DNA of 64,000 nucleotides from an uncultured Clostridia bacterium (GTDB taxonomy: Bacteria > Bacillota > Clostridia > Christensenellales > Borkfalkiaceae). Within the stretch, counting starts at the first letter, position 1. Each line of letters opens with the position of its first letter. The notes beneath the pieces were generated by a model that saw nothing but the letters and a program-made list of their open reading frames with translations, ran no database searches and was not told where the DNA came from. This document shows, in pieces, positions 58,875 to 64,000 of the stretch. The position numbers and the translations under genes are program-made. The DNA lies in contig CAKNLK010000002.1 in assembly GCA_930989535.1 (NCBI GenBank), forward strand, positions 80,246-144,245, in the 5' to 3' direction.

Positions 58875-58907
58875 CCAAAAAAGGCGGCTCGGGAAGTTCC
58901 GAGCCGC
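58875..58907 (-). terminator. Terminator of the Sfp-like gene
   Basis: Minus strand GCGGCTCGGAACTTCCCGAGCCGCC followed by TTTTTT. Confidence 0.75.
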
Positions 58908-58934
58908 TCTGTCGTGCGCCGAAGTGCCGGCGCA

Positions 58935-59447
58935 TTAAACGCTTTCAATTTTCCGCAGACTGTATTTCTGATAATCGCCGCACACGCTGAACGCGGAGTT
59001 TTCCGCATCGAAGCGGAGCACCTTCACGCCCGTCTCCTCGCCGCCGAAATAAATTTTTCCGCCGACGTATTCGATTTTCCGCCAGCTGGCGGCGAGCGTT
59101 TCGCCGAGGTATTTTACATAGCTCTCGCGCGCCGTCCAATGGGCGTAGAAATCGGCGGTGGAGTGTATCTCCGCCTTTTCCCGCGCGGTGAATTTATTTA
59201 AAACGGCAGGGCGTGCCTTGCCGGTCAGGTTTTCGCAGTCGAAACCGACCTGCTTTTTTCCGACGGCGAGCGCCGTCAGCCCCTTGCTGTGGCTGAGGTT
59301 AAAATGAATTTTTCCGCCTTTTAAGTAAGGTTTGCCGTTAATCGTTTTACAAATTGTCGGTTTTGGTATATTATAATACCTGCGCAGGACGAATTTGATA
59401 AACTCTTCCGAGCCGACCTTGTTAAAAGTATAAAATATATCAATCAT
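58935..59447 (-). CDS. 4'-phosphopantetheinyl transferase superfamily protein (Sfp/HetI-like)
   Basis: 170 residues, shorter than Sfp (about 220) because the first domain is reduced. Core motifs are present: GKPYLKGGKIHFNLSHSKG, GFDCEN (Mg-binding Asp), and FYAHWTARESYVKYLGE (the W-x-x-K/R-E-x-x-x-K motif). It transfers phosphopantetheine from CoA to a carrier protein. No NRPS/PKS genes are in view, so it may serve fatty-acid ACP or a distant pathway. Its codons are AT-richer in the 5' part. Confidence 0.85.
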   Translation of the reverse strand: MIDIFYTFNKVGSEEFIKFVLRRYYNIPKPTICKTINGKPYLKGGKIHFNLSHSKGLTALAVGKKQVGFDCENLTGKARPAVLNKFTAREKAEIHSTADFYAHWTARESYVKYLGETLAASWRKIEYVGGKIYFGGEETGVKVLRFDAENSAFSVCGDYQKYSLRKIESV

Positions 59448-59525
59448 GTTTTTATTATATCACATATTTTGTTGATTGCAAGAGTTTTTCGAAATATCTT
59501 GCAGCAATTTTACGGAGGTGCCGCG

Positions 59526-60008
59526 ATGAACAGGAGCGAGCGGGCAAAAGAAAATTTTATGCGGGGGTACAACTGTGCGCAGTCGGTCTTTCTCGCGTTT
59601 TCCGATATCCTTCCCATCGGCGAGAGGGACGCGCTGAAAATTTCCGCGCCCTTCGGCGGGGGCGTGGGGCGCATGCGCGAAATCTGCGGCACCGTTTCCG
59701 CCATGATGATGGTGTGCGGCATGCTCTTCTACGACGCGGAGCACGTCACGCTGGAGGAAAAATCGGCGCTGTATGCGCGCGAGCAGGAACTTGCGCGCCG
59801 CTTCCGTGAGAAAAACGGCACCATTATCTGCCGCGAACTTCTCCGCGGCGTCGAATCGGACAGTTCACCGAACGCGGAGGCGCGCACGGAGCAGTATTAT
59901 AAAAAGCGCCCCTGTGCCGATTTGTGCGCCGAAGCGGCGGGGATTCTGGAAGAGTATCTCGCCGAGCAGGGCGTACTGCCCGCGGCGGGCGGGGAGGGCG
60001 GGCGTTGA
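59526..60008 (+). CDS. C-GCAxxG-C-C family protein
   Basis: 160 residues. The named pattern is clear: YNCAQSVFLAF, GGGVGRMREICGTVSAMMM with a cysteine, and later CRELLRGV and RPCADLCAEAA, i.e. four conserved cysteines that may bind a metal or heme-like cofactor, or act in redox chemistry. Family function unknown, common in anaerobes. ACGGAGGTG precedes ATG 59526. Its stop shares one base with the start of the kinase gene (TGATG), so they are coupled. Confidence 0.85.
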   Translation: MNRSERAKENFMRGYNCAQSVFLAFSDILPIGERDALKISAPFGGGVGRMREICGTVSAMMMVCGMLFYDAEHVTLEEKSALYAREQELARRFREKNGTIICRELLRGVESDSSPNAEARTEQYYKKRPCADLCAEAAGILEEYLAEQGVLPAAGGEGGR

Positions 60009-60916
60009 TGATTTACACTGTAACGCTGAACCCGTCCCTCGATTATATCCTGCCGACGGAACATTTTGCATTGGGCGCCGTCAACCGCGCGCGGGGCGAG
60101 CGGATTCTGCCCGGCGGCAAGGGCGTCAACGTGTCCCGCGTCTTAAAGGAGCTGGGTGTGCCGTCCGTCGCGCTCGGCTTTGCGGCGGGGTTTACGGGCG
60201 AGGAGTTCCTTCGCCTTGCCGGAGAATGCGGCGTCCGGGCGGATTTTCTGCGCATCTCCGGGCAGACGCGCATCAACGTTAAAATTCGCGCGGAAGAGGA
60301 GACGGACATCAATGCGGGCGGCCCTGCCGCGTCGGAGGAAGACTTGCGCGCGCTCGCGCAAAAGCTGGCGGCCGCGCCGCAGGGCGCCGTGCTCGTTTTG
60401 GCGGGCAGCGTGCCCGCCTCGCTTTCGCCCGAGTGCTATGTGCGGTTGCTCTCCTTCAGCGGCAGAAGCGATTTCCGCATCGCTTTAGATGCCGCCGGCA
60501 GGCTGTGCGGGCAATCTCTCGCGCTCGCGCCGTGGCTCGTCAAGCCCAACCGCGCGGAGCTGGAGGAGCTCGTCGGCGAAAGGCTCTCCTCGCGCTCCGA
60601 GGTCGCGCGCGCGGCGCGCCGCCTGCAAGAGCGCGGCGCCCGCAACGTCCTCGCCAGCCTGGGCGAAGAGGGTGCGTTTCTTCTTTCGGAGAGCGGGGAA
60701 GAACTTTTCATCGCCGCGCCGCGGGGCGAGGTTGCCGATACGGTCGGCGCGGGCGACTCGCTGCTCGCAGGGTTTATCGCGGCAAAGGAGCAGGGCGGCT
60801 CGGACAGGGAGGCACTGAAGCTAGGCGTCGCGGCGGGCAGTGCCACGGCGTTCCGCGTCGGTTTGGCAACGGGGGAGGAAATTCGCGCATTGCTCGCCGC
60901 AATGCGCAAAAGCTGA
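60008..60916 (+). CDS. fruK: PfkB-type 1-phosphofructokinase or tagatose-6-P kinase
   Basis: 302 residues, PfkB family. MIYTVTLNPSLDYILPTEHF and RILPGGKGVNVSRVLKELG are the substrate-binding opening of FruK/LacC, and DTVGAGDSLLAGFIA is the catalytic PfkB signature with the Asp base. FruK and LacC cannot be told apart without context; no PTS fructose genes are near, so the symbol is tentative. It is coupled to the C-GCAxxG-C-C gene. The terminator follows. Confidence 0.85.
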   Translation: MIYTVTLNPSLDYILPTEHFALGAVNRARGERILPGGKGVNVSRVLKELGVPSVALGFAAGFTGEEFLRLAGECGVRADFLRISGQTRINVKIRAEEETDINAGGPAASEEDLRALAQKLAAAPQGAVLVLAGSVPASLSPECYVRLLSFSGRSDFRIALDAAGRLCGQSLALAPWLVKPNRAELEELVGERLSSRSEVARAARRLQERGARNVLASLGEEGAFLLSESGEELFIAAPRGEVADTVGAGDSLLAGFIAAKEQGGSDREALKLGVAAGSATAFRVGLATGEEIRALLAAMRKS

Positions 60917-60930
60917 CAACGAATCGGTTC

Positions 60931-60974
60931 AGGAAAAGACGGACTCTGCGGAATGTGCGAGTCCGTCTTTTTCG
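60931..60974 (+). terminator. Terminator after the PfkB gene
   Basis: AAAAGACGGACTC-TGCGGAATGTGC-GAGTCCGTCTTTTTC. Confidence 0.85.
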
Positions 60975-61005
60975 TAAAAGTTGCAAAACTCTCCGTTCGG
61001 CCGCG

Positions 61006-61827
61006 CTACCGCCTCGCCCTGTCCCTGGCGGCGGCTGCCGCGCACAACGGGCGCAGCCAGAGGGGAGGGCGGAAGTTGCGACGGGTGAGTTGGCGTACGA
61101 TTGCGGAGCGCTCCTTCGCCGCCACGCGCAGAGCCATGTTTTCCTCCTTCAGGAAATCGTCGAACAGCCGCAGTTCTTCCGCCTTATTTTCTGCCGCCAG
61201 CTCCGCATAGGTTCCGATAACGCGGCCGCAGGCGTACGCGAAGGCAAAGCGGTATTTTTCCCTGTCCAGCCGGGGTTTTATTTCGTCGAACAGGAGCAGA
61301 AATGCCCGCAGCGATTGCGCCGCCCGCTCTTCACGGGGCGCGGTTTCCCGCTCTTCGCCGACAAAATCGAGCGTTGCGGTCGTTTCGGCGAGGAGCAGGA
61401 GCGCCGCGAGCCGTTCGCCCCGGTCGGCGCGGCGCAGTGCAACCGGCAGACGGCGGAACAGCTCGAGGCTCGCAACGTATCCGATTCGCCGCGGCTCTAA
61501 CCCCCGGTGCAGAAGCTCCTCCGCGGAGGGGGCTTCGGCCTTGGCGTCGGTACGGAACAGGAGCAATTCCTCCGAGCGTTCCGCGAGCAGCACCGCCAAA
61601 TCTTCCGTTCCGCCGCAATTCTGCATCCCGTCCGCGAAGAGTATGTACCGCCCGCGCGGCTCCTCCGCGCAAACGGCCTCGCAGTCCGCGGGCAATTCCG
61701 CAGGGCCGGCACCGCCCTCGGTTCCGCCTTCCCCGCAGACGAATATAGACAGGATTGGCTGCGGCGGCTCGGGTGTCGGTTCTTCCCTTTTCTTTCTTTT
61801 CCAAAAAGCGAGTTTCATGCTCGGCAT
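61006..61827 (-). CDS. Hypothetical soluble protein
   Basis: Not recognised. About 273 residues from ATG 61827 (GGAG 9 bases upstream) or 270 from ATG 61818 (MKLAFWKRKKREEP). Starts with a basic segment, then a Pro-rich stretch, a possible alpha/beta domain (ILSIFVCGEGG, RGRYILFADGMQNCGG) and a long, strongly charged, helical second half rich in Ala/Glu/Arg/Leu. No membrane segments. The GC-rich, repetitive composition invites false frames, but the codon pattern and SD support a real gene. It is convergent with fruK. Confidence 0.55.
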   Translation of the reverse strand: MPSMKLAFWKRKKREEPTPEPPQPILSIFVCGEGGTEGGAGPAELPADCEAVCAEEPRGRYILFADGMQNCGGTEDLAVLLAERSEELLLFRTDAKAEAPSAEELLHRGLEPRRIGYVASLELFRRLPVALRRADRGERLAALLLLAETTATLDFVGEERETAPREERAAQSLRAFLLLFDEIKPRLDREKYRFAFAYACGRVIGTYAELAAENKAEELRLFDDFLKEENMALRVAAKERSAIVRQLTRRNFRPPLWLRPLCAAAAARDRARR

Positions 61828-61895
61828 TATACCATACTCCGCCACAAAATTCAAGCGCGGGAGGGGGATAAATTGCGCGAGGGGCGTCCATGCGT

Positions 61896-61924
61896 TTGCT
61901 ATTTTCGCGCCGCTATGATATAAT
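61896..61924 (+). promoter_or_regulatory. Promoter of the HAD-asnA pair
   Basis: TTGCTA (61896-61901), 17-bp spacer, TATAAT (61919-61924). It lies only about 9 bp before the HAD start codon, so the mRNA may be leaderless or nearly so; no SD is visible there. Confidence 0.6.
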
Positions 61925-61932
61925 AGAATATC

Positions 61933-62601
61933 ATGAAGCAGACAAGCGGTATCCGCGCGGCCGTATTCGATTTGGACGGCACGCTCATCGACAGCATGGA
62001 GATTTGGCGCGAAGTCGACGAAGATTTTTTCGCGCGGCGCGGCATGGCGGTGCCGGAAGGGTACCAGGAGCGCATCGCGCACCTCGGGTTCCGCGAATGT
62101 GCGGCATTCACCGTGCGCGAATATCTGCCGAACGAATCGGAGGCGGATATCATCGAGGAATGGCGCGCGCTCTCCCTCTCCAAATACTCCGCCGCCGACG
62201 GCGCCAAGTATTTCAAGCCGGGCGCAATCGCGTTCGTCCGCTGCTTGCGGGAGAAGGGGATACGCCTGGGCGTCGCCACGGCGTCCTCGCCCGATTTCTT
62301 TATGCCGATTTTGCGCGCGGGCGGGGTGGATACGCTGTTTTGCGAATATTGCACCGTCGACGAGGCGGGGCGCAACAAGAGCTGCCCCGATATTTTTCTT
62401 CTCATCGCAAAAAAGCTGGGCGTCGCTCCCGCCGAGTGCGCCGTGTTCGAGGATAACCTCGCGGCACTGCGCGCGGCGAAGGGCACGGGCATGTTCGCCG
62501 TGGGGGTGTTCGACGAAGCGTCGCGCGCCTTTCACGCCGAAATGGAGCGGGAGGCGGATTTGTTCATCCGTTCCTTTGAAGATTTGCGGGATATTTTTTG
62601 A
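61933..62601 (+). CDS. HAD superfamily phosphatase (beta-phosphoglucomutase-like)
   Basis: 222 residues. HAD motif I FDLDGTLIDSMEIW (nucleophile and acid Asp), motif II in GVATASS, motif III Lys around AGRNKSCPD and motif IV VFEDNLAALRAA. The cap domain is an alpha-helical C1 type. Substrate unknown (sugar phosphate or phosphoglycolate-like). No SD; the promoter -10 is 9 bases upstream. The downstream asnA begins after 24 bp, so they are probably cotranscribed. Confidence 0.85.
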   Translation: MKQTSGIRAAVFDLDGTLIDSMEIWREVDEDFFARRGMAVPEGYQERIAHLGFRECAAFTVREYLPNESEADIIEEWRALSLSKYSAADGAKYFKPGAIAFVRCLREKGIRLGVATASSPDFFMPILRAGGVDTLFCEYCTVDEAGRNKSCPDIFLLIAKKLGVAPAECAVFEDNLAALRAAKGTGMFAVGVFDEASRAFHAEMEREADLFIRSFEDLRDIF

Positions 62602-62625
62602 TACTATTACGTGAGGTTACACAGA

Positions 62626-63609
62626 ATGTACGTTTCCAAACTCAACCTAATCGAAACGGAGAAGGCTCTGAAAGAAATCAAGCATGTTTTTGAATTGGAA
62701 CTTTCGCAGGCGCTCAATTTAACGCGCATCAGCGCGCCGCTGTTCGTTGCCGAGAACAGCGGGTTAAACGACAATCTGAACGGCGTAGAGCGCCCCGTTT
62801 CCTTCGATATCAAGGCTACGGGCGAAACGGCGGAGGTGGTGCATTCGCTCGCAAAGTGGAAGCGCTACGCCCTCGCAAAATACCGCTTCGGCGCCTATTT
62901 CGGGCTGTATACCGATATGAACGCCATCCGCCGCGACGAGGATTTGGATAATTTGCATTCCGTCTACGTCGACCAGTGGGATTGGGAGGCGGTCATCCTG
63001 CGCAAGGACAGGACGGTCGAATACCTCAAAAATACCGTCGAAAAGATTTACGCGGCGCTTCAAACGACCGCCGCGCACCTGTGCCGCGAATACCCCGTGC
63101 TGGACAATTATTTTTCCGAAAAGATAACGTTTGTCACCACGCAGGAATTGGAGGACGCCTATCCCGACAAAACGCCGAAGGAGCGCGAAACGGCGTTCGT
63201 GCGCGAACACGGCGCGGCGTTCATCATGCAAATCGGCGGAAAGCTCAAATCGGGCAAAAAGCACGACGGCCGCGCGCCGGACTACGACGATTGGTCGCTC
63301 AACGGCGATATCGTTCTGTATTATCCGCCGCTCGACTGCGCGTTCGAAGTGTCCTCGATGGGAATCCGCGTCGATGAAAAGAGCCTCGTTTCGCAGCTGG
63401 AGGCGGAGGGGTGCACCGAGCGGCTGGAATATCCCTTCCATAAGGCGCTGGTCGCGGGGGAGCTGCCGCTCACGATGGGCGGCGGCATCGGGCAATCGCG
63501 CCTGTGCATGTTCATTCTCAACAAGATGCACATCGGCGAAGTGCAGGTGTCGATTTGGGATGAAAAGACGGAGCGCTACTGCCGCGAAAACAATATAACG
63601 CTCATGTAA
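62626..63609 (+). CDS. asnA: Aspartate-ammonia ligase
   Basis: 327-residue ammonia-dependent asparagine synthetase, homologous to class II tRNA synthetases. Markers: ISAPLFVAENSGLNDNLNG, FDIKATGETAEVVHSLAKWKR, DMNAIRRDEDLDNLHSVYVDQWDWE and the C-terminal GGGIGQSRLCM (ATP site). ATG 62626 follows GTGAGGTTAC; the upstream in-frame codon (62611) is unlikely. It supplies asparagine and uses ammonia directly, common in Firmicutes. Confidence 0.95.
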   Translation: MYVSKLNLIETEKALKEIKHVFELELSQALNLTRISAPLFVAENSGLNDNLNGVERPVSFDIKATGETAEVVHSLAKWKRYALAKYRFGAYFGLYTDMNAIRRDEDLDNLHSVYVDQWDWEAVILRKDRTVEYLKNTVEKIYAALQTTAAHLCREYPVLDNYFSEKITFVTTQELEDAYPDKTPKERETAFVREHGAAFIMQIGGKLKSGKKHDGRAPDYDDWSLNGDIVLYYPPLDCAFEVSSMGIRVDEKSLVSQLEAEGCTERLEYPFHKALVAGELPLTMGGGIGQSRLCMFILNKMHIGEVQVSIWDEKTERYCRENNITLM

Positions 63610-63645
63610 TGCGGTTGGCGGGTTCAAAATTTTTGTGCGGAGGCA

Positions 63646-63674
63646 TTGACAATTTTGCCCGCGTCTGCTACAAT
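63646..63674 (+). promoter_or_regulatory. Promoter of tRNA-Ser
   Basis: TTGACA (63646-63651), 17-bp spacer, TACAAT (63669-63674). Confidence 0.75.
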
Positions 63675-63728
63675 AAAGAAAGCGCTGAAAATTCAATAAA
63701 AAATTGCCGAAACAATCGGCAATCGTTC

Positions 63729-63816
63729 GGAAGGTTGGCAGAGTGGTCGATGGCGTCAGTCTTGAAAACTGAAGACCTGCAAGGGTCCGGGGGTTCGAAT
63801 CCCTCACCTTCCGCCA
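63729..63816 (+). tRNA. tRNA-Ser (anticodon TGA)
   Basis: Class II tRNA of 88 bases with encoded CCA: acceptor GGAAGGT/ACCTTCC, D arm, anticodon loop CTTGAAA with TGA, a long variable arm (GACCTGCAAGGGTC), T arm GGGGG-TTCGAAT-CCCTC. Reads UCA codons and others by wobble. Confidence 0.95.
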
Positions 63817-63818
63817 GT

Positions 63819-63857
63819 AAGAACCTAAATCGAACCCTCGGTTTAGGTTCTTTTTCT
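63819..63857 (+). terminator. Terminator of tRNA-Ser
   Basis: AAGAACCTAAA ... TTTAGGTTCTTTTTC, with ATCGAACCCTCGG as loop. Confidence 0.8.
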
Positions 63858-63913
63858 TTATTCTTTTCCGCTTTTATTATTGCATATATCGTCGTCAAAC
63901 CGCCTTTGTTTGC

Positions 63914-63942
63914 TTGAAATTCATCGATGTTTTTGATATAAT
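63914..63942 (+). promoter_or_regulatory. Promoter of the last gene
   Basis: TTGAAA (63914-63919), 17-bp spacer, TATAAT (63937-63942). It is only about 6 bp from ATG 63949, so either leaderless or the start is further downstream. Confidence 0.55.
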
Positions 63943-63948
63943 TTTAAT

Positions 63949-64000
63949 ATGGATTGGTTTAATTATTACGGACTTGCCATAATGGCGGTCATTATGATAC
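63949..64000 (+). CDS. Start of a probable membrane protein, cut by window end
   Basis: Seventeen codons are visible (MDWFNYYGLAIMAVIMI), hydrophobic after a short polar start, as in a first membrane helix. It is too short to assign. No SD is visible before ATG 63949. Confidence 0.45.
   Translation, partial: MDWFNYYGLAIMAVIMI

Overview
The window looks like an ordinary chromosomal stretch of a GC-rich, anaerobic, low-redox Bacillota bacterium, most likely an uncultured gut Clostridia (Christensenellales-like; the rank is my inference). Support: a monomeric [FeFe] hydrogenase, C-GCAxxG-C-C and TSCPD proteins, a DUF4364 regulator, ECF S-components, type III pantothenate kinase, class I lysyl-tRNA synthetase, an HPr-like protein, textbook sigma-A promoters (TTGACA/TATAAT with 16-18 bp spacers), strong Shine-Dalgarno sites and many rho-independent terminators. 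I see no phage, plasmid or CRISPR locus; mobile DNA is limited to decayed IS remnants and tRNA fragments.

Layout. 1-2.3 kb: patatin-like hydrolase and rarA. 2.3-2.75 kb: decayed insertion-sequence ends. 2.8-10.5 kb: a sugar-catabolism island (GH78-like rhamnosidase, AraC regulator, cupin sugar isomerase, L-ribulose/xylulose-5-P 3-epimerase, FGGY kinase, URO-D-like protein) with no transporter or aldolase in view. 10.6-13.7 kb: YwaF, a tRNA-Thr inside a fragmented tRNA-like array, YitT, DUF1003. 13.7-17.2 kb: a GltS-like symporter coupled to an acyltransferase with an extra zinc-ribbon tail, then a small membrane protein. 17.3-22.8 kb: [FeFe] hydrogenase, YkvI-like carrier, NMT1/THI5-type ABC transporter. 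23-33.8 kb: transglutaminase/BspA lipoprotein, valS, small membrane proteins, YjbR-like protein, uraA with a SHOCT-like tail, azlCD. 34-38.8 kb: class I LysRS with a C-terminal tRNA-binding domain, a mosaic GT2-DUF6270 protein, TSCPD protein, DUF4364. 39-48.7 kb: HPr-like protein, NUDIX hydrolase, pantothenate S-component-coaX-hom operon, ATP-grasp ligase, an amino-acid ABC operon whose binding protein appears circularly permuted, ferritin. 48.9-54.1 kb: a 1019-residue MacB-like ABC protein and a NatAB-like exporter. 54.2-58.8 kb: Fe-ADH, a broken aldo/keto reductase, an ECF-like S-component, an intact ferredoxin-tailed aldo/keto reductase, DUF1893. 58.9-64 kb: Sfp-type transferase, C-GCAxxG-C-C protein with a PfkB kinase, HAD phosphatase with asnA, tRNA-Ser, and a gene cut by the window end.

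The observations I rate highest: (1) the amino-acid binding protein at 45421-46365, in which the segment normally at the end of the family lies at the N-terminus; (2) class I LysRS fused to a Trbp111-like domain; (3) the tRNA-Thr locus, with two tRNA-like 5' fragments upstream and an exact 33-bp 3'-half copy downstream; (4) the GT2-DUF6270 gene whose 3' half has strikingly different base composition; (5) the sugar island with its URO-D paralogue; (6) an HPr-like protein that lacks the phosphorylatable histidine. I did not find a large undescribed defence or mobile system.
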